Origin: Rhodeus uyekii
Lineage: Eukaryota > Chordata > Actinopteri > Cypriniformes > Acheilognathidae
Length of the DNA stretch: 64,000 bases
Direction: 5' to 3'
NCBI GenBank assembly: GCA_037043235.1
Contig: JAWRVZ010000101.1
Coordinates: 1,781,001 to 1,845,000 of the forward strand
Positions 23,581 through 33,766 of this stretch are shown in pieces. The notes beneath the pieces were generated by a model. That model ran no database searches. It worked only from the letters and a program-made list of their open reading frames with translations, and was not told where the DNA came from. The position numbers were made by a program, and so were the translations under genes. The first letter of the stretch is position 1. The number at the start of each line of letters is the position of its first letter.

Positions 23581-25635
23581 GACGCCAAGCCGCAACCAGG
23601 TGGTGTGTCCCTGGAGCAGCTCAACAGTCAGCCCGCCATGGGAAAACCACCCCCTTTAAAGAGGGTCCTAGAGCAATCCTCCCGGGTTTCCGGAATCAGC
23701 CCCGGCTCAGTGGGGGATATGTTCTTGGTACCAGAGGCCAGCCCAGGGAGGCTGGTTCCCCTAGTAGAATTCCGGGATGCGTGGTCACGGCTACCCGGTA
23801 TCTCTCAGTGGGTCCTGCGCACGGTAACCTTAGGGTACGCCATTCAGTTCGGGGTTTCTCCACCTCGCTTTTCGGGGGTCCTACAGTCAGTGGTAGGCCC
23901 TCAGCAGGCTCTGGTCATGGAGCAAGAAGTAGACACTTTGCTGGCGAAAGGGGCCATCGAGCATGTACCCCTCGCAGAAAGCAAGTCCGGTTTTTACAGC
24001 CGGTACTTCTTAGTTCCAAAGAAGGATGGAGGGTTGCGGCCTATTCTGGATTTGCGTCTCTTGAATCGTGCGGTCAGGCGTCTAAAGTTCAAAATGCTAA
24101 CGCTCAAACAGATCGTAGTGCAGGTCAGATCCGAGGATTGGTTTGTCACAGTCGACCTCAAGGACGCGTATTTCCATGTCTCCATTCTTCCGCAACACAG
24201 GAAGTTCCTGAGGTTCGCCTTTGGGGGAAAGGCGTACCAGTATCGGGTGCTTCCGTTCGGCCTAGCGCTCTCACCCCGCACGTTCACAAAAGTCGTGGAC
24301 GCTGCACTAGCTCCACTTCGGCTACGGGGCATCCGTGTTTTAAATTATATCGACGACTGGCTTATTCTGGCGCAGTCACCGCAGTTAGCGGAGCAACATC
24401 GAGATGTGGTGCTCGCACATATGAAGGAGCTGGGGTTGAGGCTGAACGCCAAGAAGAGTGCACTTTCTCCCGCTCAGAGAACCACTTTCTTGGGAGTCAT
24501 CTGGGACTCAGTCACGATGTCGGCTCAGCTTTCCCCCGAGCGCATCCAAGCTATTTGTTCAGCCGTCAAGAGCATCAAGCTAGGCCAGCCACTCACGGTG
24601 AAACACTTTCAGAGGGTGTTAGGGCTCATGGCAGCGGCATCCAGTATCATCCCACTGGGCCTTCTGCACATGAGGTCCCTGCAGTGGTGGCTAATGACCA
24701 AGGGGTTTTCCCCGAAGGGGAATCCACTACGCACTATCAAGGTCACGGGGCGATGCCTACGCGCCTTGAGCATGTTGAAGAACTCTTGGTTCCTGTCTCA
24801 AGGCCCAAGGCTTGGGGCTCTGGTTCGGAGAGTCTCTCTCTCGACAGACGCCTCCCTCTCGGGCTGGGGGGCGGTCATGAAGGACCGCTCCTCACAAGGT
24901 CTATGGAACAGTCGGCACCAGACCTGGCACATAAACATGTTAGAGTTATTGGCGATCCGCAGAGCACTATGTGCGTTCCTACCGGACCTTCGCGACCACC
25001 ATGTCACTGTGTTCACCGACAGCATGACAGCGGTCGCATATATCAATCAAGGTCTACGTTCGCGACCACTGTACAAGATGGCGCGGCAAATCCTCCTCTG
25101 GGCCCAAGGGAAGTTGTTGTCTCTCAGGGCAGCCTACATCCCGGGGGTCCAGAATGTGGGAGCAGATGCCTTATCGAGACAGGGAGCAAGACCAGGGGAA
25201 TGGCGGCTCCACCCCGATGTGGTGGAGCAGATTTGGGAAAGATACGGCAAGGCACAGGTCGACCTGTTTGCCTCAGTAGAGAACACCCACTGCCCTCTGT
25301 GGTTTTCACTAATGCATCCAGCGCCTCTGGGGCGGGATGCCATGGTACAGGATTGGCCGAGGTCACGCCTGTACGCCTTTCCCCCGATCGCTCTGCTCCC
25401 GGGAGTTCTGGCCAAGATTCGCCGGGACAAGGTCCGTCTCACGCTGGTGGCCCCCCCAAAAAAAGCTAGGCCATCCAGGATATGGTTCTCGGACCTGGTA
25501 TCCCTCCTAGACGGAGTCCCTTGGGAGATTCCAATCAGGAGGGACCTTCTGTCCCAGGCGGAGGGTTGCATTCTATATCCGCAACCAGAACTAATGAAAC
25601 TGTGGGTCTGGCCCCTGAAGGGACCCAGCTCATAG
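23542..25635 (+). CDS. DIRS reverse transcriptase / RNase H, open
   Basis: A 697-codon frame without stops. Residue blocks: GGLRPILDLRLLNRAVRR, VTVDLKDAYFHVSILPQHR, YRVLPFGLALSPRTF, and YIDDW (the YxDD catalytic box). RNase H follows with LSTDASLSGWGAVM, INMLELLAIRRAL, VFTDSMTAVAYINQG and NVGADALSRQ. It makes cDNA from element RNA. The last ~150 nt overlap the recombinase frame, as in other DIRS elements. True start is uncertain because translation probably depends on gag upstream. Confidence 0.9.
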   Translation: MSWRLRRLRVSGPDAKPQPGGVSLEQLNSQPAMGKPPPLKRVLEQSSRVSGISPGSVGDMFLVPEASPGRLVPLVEFRDAWSRLPGISQWVLRTVTLGYAIQFGVSPPRFSGVLQSVVGPQQALVMEQEVDTLLAKGAIEHVPLAESKSGFYSRYFLVPKKDGGLRPILDLRLLNRAVRRLKFKMLTLKQIVVQVRSEDWFVTVDLKDAYFHVSILPQHRKFLRFAFGGKAYQYRVLPFGLALSPRTFTKVVDAALAPLRLRGIRVLNYIDDWLILAQSPQLAEQHRDVVLAHMKELGLRLNAKKSALSPAQRTTFLGVIWDSVTMSAQLSPERIQAICSAVKSIKLGQPLTVKHFQRVLGLMAAASSIIPLGLLHMRSLQWWLMTKGFSPKGNPLRTIKVTGRCLRALSMLKNSWFLSQGPRLGALVRRVSLSTDASLSGWGAVMKDRSSQGLWNSRHQTWHINMLELLAIRRALCAFLPDLRDHHVTVFTDSMTAVAYINQGLRSRPLYKMARQILLWAQGKLLSLRAAYIPGVQNVGADALSRQGARPGEWRLHPDVVEQIWERYGKAQVDLFASVENTHCPLWFSLMHPAPLGRDAMVQDWPRSRLYAFPPIALLPGVLAKIRRDKVRLTLVAPPKKARPSRIWFSDLVSLLDGVPWEIPIRRDLLSQAEGCILYPQPELMKLWVWPLKGPSS

Positions 25636-26636
25636 AATCTGGTCTCTCAGCCGAGGTTGTCGAGACCATCCTTCAGTCCAGACCTCCCTCCACGAGGAAA
25701 CTCTACGCCTTGAAGTGGAAACTTTTCACGTCCTGGTGTGTTGAAAGGCAGTTGCACCCAGTAACCTGTCAGGTCGGCAAAGTACTAGAGTTCCTGCAAG
25801 AAAGATTTGTGGCAGGGCTGTCCCCCTCCACCTTGAAGGTTTATGTGGCTGCCATAGCGGCTTGCCACGTACCTCTGGGTGGGGTATCCCTGGGCAGGGA
25901 CCCCCTGGTCACTCGTTTCCTCCGTGGCACACTAAGGCTGAGACCTGCGGCACAGACCCGGGTGCCGGCTTGGGACTTGTCTGTGGTACTCCAAGGCCTG
26001 TCCCAGGCACCCTTCGAACCTATAGAGGAAATCTCAATAAAGGACCTCTCTCTTAAGACCCTGCTTTTGCTGGCTATCACCTCGCTCAAGAGGGTCGGGG
26101 ATCTTCAGGCCCTCTCAGTGGCCCCTTCATGTCTTGAGTTTGCGCCCGGGATGGTAAAGGCATTTCTCCACCCGAGGCCAGGCTATGTCCCCAAGGTTCC
26201 CACTGATGTGGCTCGGTCTATCACGCTGCAGGCCTTCTGCCCTCCCCCATTTGATGATCATGAGCAGGAGCACAAGAACAAGGTCTGTCCAGTGCGAGCA
26301 CTGGACGCTTACGTTTTCAAGACTGCCACTTGGCGTAAGTCGGACCAATTGTTCATTTGCTTTGGGACCCCTGAGGGGGCTCCTGCCTCTAAGCAAACCT
26401 TAAGCAGGTGGATAGTCGAGGCTATCTGCTTAGCTTACGAGTCGGCCGGACATGCTTCTCCTCTGAGGGTCCGAGCCCACTCCACTAGGAGCATGGCGGC
26501 ATCCAAGGCACTCCTCTCCGGAGTGTCCTTATCTGATGTTTGTGCTGCGGCTGGCTGGTCTTCGCCGCACACTTTTATGAGGTTTTACCATTTGGACCTC
26601 GATGCCGCCCCGGGGACTAGGGTGCTCTCTCAGTGA
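25632..26636 (+). CDS. DIRS tyrosine recombinase, open
   Basis: The frame is open from 25482, but the recombinase proper begins near 25632 (LSAEVVETILQSRPPSTRKL). An N-terminal SAM-like core-binding region (WCVERQLHPVTCQVGKVLEF) is followed by the catalytic domain: first Arg in LLLAITSLKRVGDLQAL, HSTRS for the H-x-x-R box, and the nucleophile Tyr in FMRFYHLDL. It would integrate circular cDNA without target duplication. No inactivating change is visible. Confidence 0.9.
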   Translation: MESGLSAEVVETILQSRPPSTRKLYALKWKLFTSWCVERQLHPVTCQVGKVLEFLQERFVAGLSPSTLKVYVAAIAACHVPLGGVSLGRDPLVTRFLRGTLRLRPAAQTRVPAWDLSVVLQGLSQAPFEPIEEISIKDLSLKTLLLLAITSLKRVGDLQALSVAPSCLEFAPGMVKAFLHPRPGYVPKVPTDVARSITLQAFCPPPFDDHEQEHKNKVCPVRALDAYVFKTATWRKSDQLFICFGTPEGAPASKQTLSRWIVEAICLAYESAGHASPLRVRAHSTRSMAASKALLSGVSLSDVCAAAGWSSPHTFMRFYHLDLDAAPGTRVLSQ

Positions 26637-27274
26637 GCTGGGACACACCCGGAGGCCGGCGTCACTGAGGTGGCGTTGGTATTGCGTTCCCCTAGCGCTA
26701 GACGCAGCTCGAGTTCCCTGAAAGGGAACGTCTCGGGTTACGAATGTAACCCTGGTTCCCTGAGGGGAACGAGATGCTGCGTCTTTGCCTCAGCTCCTTG
26801 AGCCTCCGTGCCCGCTTCAGACATTCATGCTGAGGCGCCCGGGTTTCGGACGCGCTCTTATATTCTAGCTCATGACGTCACCGGCAGCCGCCGGCAGTGA
26901 CGCATTCGCACGCGTTCGTCTCTCATTGGTTGCACAGATCTTCACGTGACCGAGGAAGACTATTTCCCCTAGCGCTAGACGCAGTGTCTCGTTCCCCTCA
27001 GGGAACCAGGGTTACATTCGTAACCCGAGACAATCGACCACAAAATCCTTCTGGTTAGACTCGAAAATTGTGTTGGCATTAGTGGAGTTGCATTAGCCTG
27101 GTTCCAGTCATACTTATCTGACCGTTATCAGTTTGTAGCAGTAAATGTACCTGTACATGCTTCCTTTGGGTGCAGTTATTAGGAAGCATGGCATTAGCTT
27201 TCATTGTTACGCTGATGATACTCAGCTCTATATTTCTTCTCATCCTGATGAAACGAACAAATTCACTAAATTAA

Positions 27275-28184
27275 GTGCTTACTCATCAGAAGAACTTAGA
27301 AGTTTGAAAGCAATGGAATCGTACAATCAATGCTTCACTGGATGGGGAAAAGATGTTTCGTCGATGAGAGTCAACAACAAAGTACTAGTGACAGGCCGAG
27401 TAAGTAAACCAGTGTTAATATTAGGGATGTGCTTTTCGACTAATTTGTTAGTCGTTTAAACGAAAATTTTGTAACCGACTAGTGTTAGAACCGACAGAAA
27501 TAAGGTCACGTTTCTGCGGCGCGCTTTACCTTCTGCAGCATTATGTAGCGAGAGGCGTGTGTCGGTTTCCATGGTGAAACCCGTGACAATGAGTTCAATA
27601 AACAGGTAAAGAATAAAAAAAGTATATATCTATATATTTATTTAAACTGAACGTGATCACAGTGGCGGACAGTTGTAGTAAATGACGCGATGATTTGGCT
27701 GTTTCGGCTCGTCTCTCCAAACATTTCCGTGTCTGTCCAGTGGAACAGTTTATAAAACACTTTTCTGTCTCCTCGTACTTTAAAATACTCCCACACCTCG
27801 CTCGTCTTTCAGTGGTCATTATTAAACCCGCCGTGACTGATATAAACAAAAACGCATGGGAAATCTGCGGTAAAGATTTTGTTTCTGCTTGTTGTTTCCA
27901 TGGCGACGCGTCATGCTTGTCACGCAGTTCAGAGAATCGATTTGAACCTGGGCTCTAAGATAAGTTGGCCAGGCAGTCAACAACCACCTTGCTAAAGTTT
28001 TGGCCCCAGCTTCAAGGCTGTTGGAAATGTCAAGGATTGAATTAATGCAAATATGTACATGCTTCAAGTCAAAAGTGTTTTTAAACACAAACTACCATTA
28101 TGAACGCTGCTTCTGCCTATCGAGATGGCGGACGGCTGTAAAGTGCCCGTATGTGTGACGTCATGTGGGAACTATCAATTCAAT
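27275..28184. other. Chimeric insert in L2 b
   Basis: The insert begins with an open stretch (to about 27420) reading SAYSSEELRSLKAMESYNQC and GWGKDVSSMRVNNKVL, which resembles a conserved block of fish transposon-linked proteins of the YqaJ-exonuclease type, though that name is tentative. From about 27424 the sequence resembles hAT-type termini (TTAGGGATGTGC). A 35-bp piece at about 27895 ('ccatggcgacgcgtcatgct') also occurs inside the hAT MITE at 55187-55657. Confidence 0.4.
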
Positions 28185-29650
28185 AAACTAACAGAATGCA
28201 TAACTGATATAAAAAATTGGATGACTAATAACTTTCTACCTATTAATTCTGAAAAAACAGAGATTCTAATTAATAGACCAAAAACTTCTGCGCGTAATAA
28301 CCTAGACTACTGCCTAACACTCGATGGCAGCCCTGTCAAGTCTTCATCGTCAGTTAGAAACCTGCGTTTGCTCTTTGATACCAATCTTTCATTTGAAAGC
28401 CACATTTCTAACATCTGTAAAACCGCATCTTTCCATCTTAAAAATATATCTAAATTGCGACATATGCTCTCAAAGACAAATGCGGAAAAGTTAGTTCATG
28501 CGTTCATGAGTTCATGAGTTCAAGAGTTCAAGAGTAGATTATTGTAATGCTCTACTAGGTGGTTGCCCTGCACGCTTAATAAACAAATTCCAACTGGTCC
28601 AAAATACAGCAGCTCGAGTTCTTACTAGAACCAGGAAGTATGAGCATATTATTCTAGTTCTGTCAAACCTGCACTGGCTTCCTATTAAACACCGAATACA
28701 TTTTAAAATCTTGCTAATTACTTACAAAGCATTAAATGGTTTAGCTCCCCAGTACTTGAGCGATCTCTTAACACATTATAGTCCTTCACCTCTATTGCGA
28801 TCCCAAAATACTGACCAGCTTATAATACCTAGAATATCAAAGTCAACTGCTGGTGGTCGATCCTTTTCCTATTTAGCTCCTAAACTCTGGAACAGTCTTC
28901 CTATTACAGTTCGGGAAGCAGACACACTCTGTCAGTTTAAATCTAGACTAAAAACACATCTCTTCAACCTGGCATACACATTATACACACATTTTTAATC
29001 CAAATCATATAAAATGATTGTTAGTCTGCATAATTTAGGTCAGCCGGAACCGGGAACATTCCCAAAACATCTGATGTACTCGATACATCAGACGAAGAAA
29101 GGCATCTACGCTGATATTAGTCTCTGTTTATTCCGAGGTTACCATGGTCAGCCGGATCCGGGCCGTATCCAGATCAGATGAAGGACCTAAACCTGGACAC
29201 GAGCACAGCACTGCCCTGAAGTGTCTGCGGAGACCGTGACTCTACTAGACCCTCCCCTGTGAAGATCATGAATCTCCAACCAGACCAAATTGGACTTAAT
29301 ATTGGACTTGAAATGTTGTCAATACAATAATCATGCACTGTTTGGCTGTTGGCCAGAGGAGAACTGGTCCCTCGCCTTAACCTGGTTTCCCTCAAGGTTT
29401 TTTCTCCATTCCATTCTTTAGTCATTCCGTCACCTGCTGGAGTTTATGTTCTTGTCGCCTATGGCTTTCTTAGTTGGGGAAACTTAACACTTAATATTTT
29501 TCAATTTTATTGATTCGCCTGCTCTTTTAGAGCTGCTGTTCAGCCAGAACCAACTTTGTTTTTATTTTTTTCATGTGACCACTGTAAAGCTGCTTTGAAA
29601 CAATATGTATTGTAAAAAGCGCTATATAAATAAAGGTGACTTGACTTGAC

Positions 29651-31231
29651 TAGCCTTCAGGGACTCATGAACTGATCTTTGACCTGGATGTTGCTGGGAA
29701 TTACAAAGCCAGAACAGCTTTGGGGAATTTCATGGAGTGGATATATGGATGCCCTCAGAACATAACAGTTTGTCTTTAATGTTTTTTGTTATTAAAGTAT
29801 CTGTATGTGATCCTTTTCCAAATAAATGTTGTCTTCACAGATATTACAGTAAAAAGAATGTTTTCCTTTTTTACGGTATTTTAAAGTATTTAGACATACC
29901 TGTGACCTCATTGCATCTGCTAAACATTGCTGAAGAGTTGCATTACTTGAAGGAAGAATTGTTTGCAATCAATAAGTTATTACATTTTTGTAGCTGCCTG
30001 ATCATTTGATGAAACTTTGCTACATATGTGTAGTAACTGTACTTGGCTCCTAGTACCCAAATCGTAATCAAGGACTGGATCTGTCCATGATATAATGATA
30101 GTTTATCCTTATGTTTTCATCCCCAGAATATACACAGATTTGCAGAATTTTCATAGACATATGAAACCCTCGTGAATGGAGGGAAATGTGTCTCCCAATG
30201 GGCTTTGGAATATTGGGATGATTTTCAGAGCATGATTTTACAGAGGTATACAAGACTAAGGTAAACAAAACCCATACTGTCCTATGGTACTTTGTAAGGG
30301 AACTGTTCTTGTAATTGTTCTCTCAAAGATACCTTGCCCTGGTCACATGAAGATCATGCTACTTTACCTCACCTTGTAGAAGATAGATGTTCTGTTTGAC
30401 ACAAATATGAAAAGAAAATGTCCTGCTCAGGTTTGACTCAAATGCAATTTAAATTGACTTTGATTTATGAAAGTAATTTAATGTCTCTTACCCTCATTGA
30501 GAAAACATGAAAAATAAACTACAGTAAGGAACTTTTTTGTTTGTGGCTCCCAACACAAGGAATTGCCTGATTGATTAGATTATTTCATTAGTTCCTCGCC
30601 CTCATGTAACTCCAAACCCGTAAGACTTTTATTTGTCTTTGGAACACAAATGAAGATCTTTTTTAATGAAATCGGAGTGATTTCTGTCCCTCTACTGACA
30701 GCTAAAAGCAAAAAAAAGCAGAATCTAAAAAAAGCCCAAATTCAATCTGTTCTTCATATAAACCGAACGTGTCTCTTCATAAAGTTTTTGACCAAACTGC
30801 TCAATTGAAATGGATTAGTTTTATAATCTCTTCTTGAACATTTTGAAGCCTCAAAACGGTTGTCGTATAGCCGTCAATGGAGGGATAGAAATCACTCAGG
30901 TTTCTTAAAAAAGATCAAAGTGTTGCAAAGATTAAAAAATATTCCAAAGTGTTCCAAAGAATGAAAGTAAACTTGACTTCCTCCAAAGAGTATATAAGAT
31001 TGTAAGAATTAGTGCTTTGCTATAAATAAATTATCGCTTTAAAAACATCCCAAAGAGTAAGTAAAGAGTGAACATCATAAGAATAAGTGCTTTGATTTAC
31101 ATGAACTATCGCTTTAAAAACATTCCAAAGACTATATGTGTAAAGAGTGAACATCATAAGCAATGGTATCCATGAATCAATGAACTGTGCTTTTCTATGG
31201 TAGACAGTTCCAGCAAATCTGCTACTCTTTG
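29651..31231. other. Intergenic / 3' UTR region of the HECT gene
   Basis: At 29655-29765 the plus strand has a short open run (LIFDLDVAGNYKARTAL) that could be an orphan exon fragment; no family is recognised. About 30590-30720 resembles a common fish non-autonomous repeat ('ccaaacccgtaagactttta'). At 31010-31160 two ~75-bp near-repeats containing 'atcgctttaaaaacat' lie tandemly just downstream of the HECT stop codon, on the transcript side. Confidence 0.5.
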
Positions 31232-33710
31232 TCAAAGCGTGCGCCGTACATAACAGCGGTTTGCAAGTGTTTTGAAAGACTCGTAATCCACCATATGGAC
31301 TGTGGGGAATGTTATGGTATTGGTGCAAGCACTGACAATCGGGTAACACACGGTGTGGTTTGGCTTGTGCTGTAGACAGTTATGGTCAAATTTAATAACT
31401 ATTTTAAATGTCTCCCTGTCTGATATGAGCAGATGCCTGTGAGCTTGTCCAGTCATCCACTGCATGATCTTTGGTTCAGACAAGCCTTCTCCCCCCGCTG
31501 CCCCTTCTTCTGGTTGTGTGTCTTCAGAAGAAATAGAGGAAATTAGAATTAATGTTTTACTTTATTGATTCCCTTATACAAGGAGAACTACAGAAGCACA
31601 TATACACCTGGATATCAAAGACCATTGCGCTTTTTCTTTTTAGTCCATACCTTCAAGTTCAAGTAGGAAATCTTGAAAGAATTCCATGATTTTTGATTCT
31701 TTCACTTGTTTACTGGAACCAGTTGGGCTCATCTCTGGGGCCAGGTGGGATAAAATGTAATGGGAGTCAACCTAAACACCAAAAGCAAAAAAAATTGATT
31801 TTAATATTTGTAATGTCCCACTTTTATGTCCCATAAAAGTGTAATGTCCCATAGTACAAAACCCCAAAAAATAAATGCTCAAGTCAGTATTTCTACATAC
31901 TTTGTCATTACATCCAATGACAAAGAGATCGTGACACTCCTGTGGGTTTTTCTGCATGACTTTGATAAGATCGTATATCTCAAGGCCCTTACGCAGTTGT
32001 TGCAGCATCGGGATGCGTTTGGTCGTAATATGTAGAGCAAGTGCTCTGGAAGGACAAACAATTGAACTGTATTAAAATGCATTCAAAACTCCAAAGTACA
32101 TTATTTGTAAGTTATTTAGTAAGTTATTTGTGTAATTAAAATTAATTTATTGTTTAAAGAACTTAAAGAGCTTTCCTGTAGCTCAATCAGTAGAGGATTG
32201 GTGCTTGCAACATCAAGGTCATGGGTTCAATCCCAGGGAAAGCAAGAACTGATTCAATGTGTTTCTTGAATGCAACGTAAGTCGCTTTGGATAAAAGCGT
32301 TTTATAGAAGCATAAATTTAAGAACTACTATTATGTGTGAGTCTGTATGTATTTAAATATACATATACAGTAATACCTCGGTTTACGAGCGACTTGGTGT
32401 ACGAGCATGGAGGGTGTACGAGAAAACATTTCCCTCGCCCACGCAAATTTTTGTGTGGAAAAGTCCTAACACTCAGCATCGTCACGTGCATTTTTACTGG
32501 AAATATCCTAAACACTAGAGTTGAGCCGGATACTCGGCTGAAACTAGTATCCGGTACGGATAAAGCACTTTTGCCGAGTACGAGTATCATACGAGTAATA
32601 CGACTCATTATCTGTGCTCGGATTGAATAAAAATACTCATTGTGTAGCTGACTGGGTCTGCCTGCAGATTTGCTGTGTCCCGTGGCTCCGCCCTGCTCAT
32701 TCATGCGCAGAATGCTGAGACGAGAACAAGTGTCTTTCTCCCTCAGTCACTCAGGTTCACTGGTTTTTTCCATTCTTTTCCGTTACGGTTCAAACCCCTT
32801 TATCACCCCTTCACTCGTTCATTCTCTCAGCGCCGTCTGGTTTGGCTGCATCATTCACCATAGTGATACTTTTATAAGTGATTTACAACGGTTTTACCTC
32901 CTGTTGTTAACATTAATTAATTGTGATCGCTATTGTTCACGTAGTGAAATATACACGTACAGTACCTCTAAGCAGTAACTGTCAGGGTTCATGAATTCAT
33001 TGTCTCCTAGTTCTGCCTGTGTGTGTGTGGTCACTGATATCATCATATCATATGATATCATATCATCTGCCTACCTCCCTGCTTTCCTTCGTGGCTCCCG
33101 TGCGTTCGTTCGTTCGCGGCTCCCGTGCATTCTTTCATTCGCGGCTCCCATGCATTCGTTAGCGGCTCCCCCTTCTCCCATGTTCCACGACTTTCACTCT
33201 GGATTATCACTTCATTTGTTTTCTGCACTATTATAATAAATTTACTCATTTGCACTTGAATCCTTGCTTTCTCTGCTCCCCCCTCCTACCTCCTCTCGTC
33301 TCCTCAGTTGAAGTGCATTACAGTAAATTGTCAAGTATTTTTAGAGTTTAATTGTCAATTATTAATTTGTATTTAAATGAGATCTTAATGGTTATAATTT
33401 TAACTGCAATTAATAGGGTAAAACCAAAAAACTATTTAAAATGGGCATTTGTGGTGGTGTGGAATGAAAAAAAATGTATTAAAATTGATAAATTGTTTTT
33501 TAGTGCATTCCTATGGGGACATTTGTTTTGGTGTACGAGCATTTTGGTTTACGAGCTCGCTCTTGGAACGAATTAAACTTGTAAACCGAGGTATTACTGT
33601 ATATATATATATATATATATACATATATATATACATATATATATATATATACATATATATACATACATATATATATATACACATACATATATATATACAT
33701 ATATACATAC

Positions 33711-33766
<56 letters not shown>

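Larger units (their letters stand above)
22355..27031 (+). mobile_element. DIRS-type (tyrosine recombinase) retrotransposon
   Basis: A 4.7-kb element carries gag-like, RT/RNase H and tyrosine recombinase frames between inverted terminal repeats (about 22355-22540 and 26835-27031). An internal complementary region at about 26686-26790 matches both outer ends in turn. No LTRs and no target duplication are seen, as expected for DIRS. It lies inside L2 b, so it is younger than that LINE. The pol frames are open; gag is damaged. Confidence 0.95.
20310..29650 (+). mobile_element. L2 LINE copy b, composite with four insertions
   Basis: Pieces of one L2 of the same family as copy a are collinear: 20310-20573, 21463-21867, 22313-22354, 27032-27274, 28185-29650. 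They are separated by a pogo-like element, a solo LTR, a DIRS element and a chimeric insert. Remaining coding pieces are the ORF2 linker and reverse transcriptase (NYRPISNLPFLSKILEK; CYADDTQLYISSH; GGRSFSYLAPKLWNSLP). About 90 bp of RT sequence is missing at the DIRS insertion. The 3' tail ends AAATAAAGGTGACTTGACTT. Confidence 0.9.

Noticed and set aside
23781..25469. 562-codon alternate frame in the DIRS pol region
   Set aside because: It is an overlapping frame of GC-rich RT sequence with no domain; the RT/RNase H motifs are in the other frame.
32168..32312. Possible tRNA gene
   Set aside because: A and B boxes are present, but the tail and a second copy at 63765 show it is a tRNA-derived SINE.
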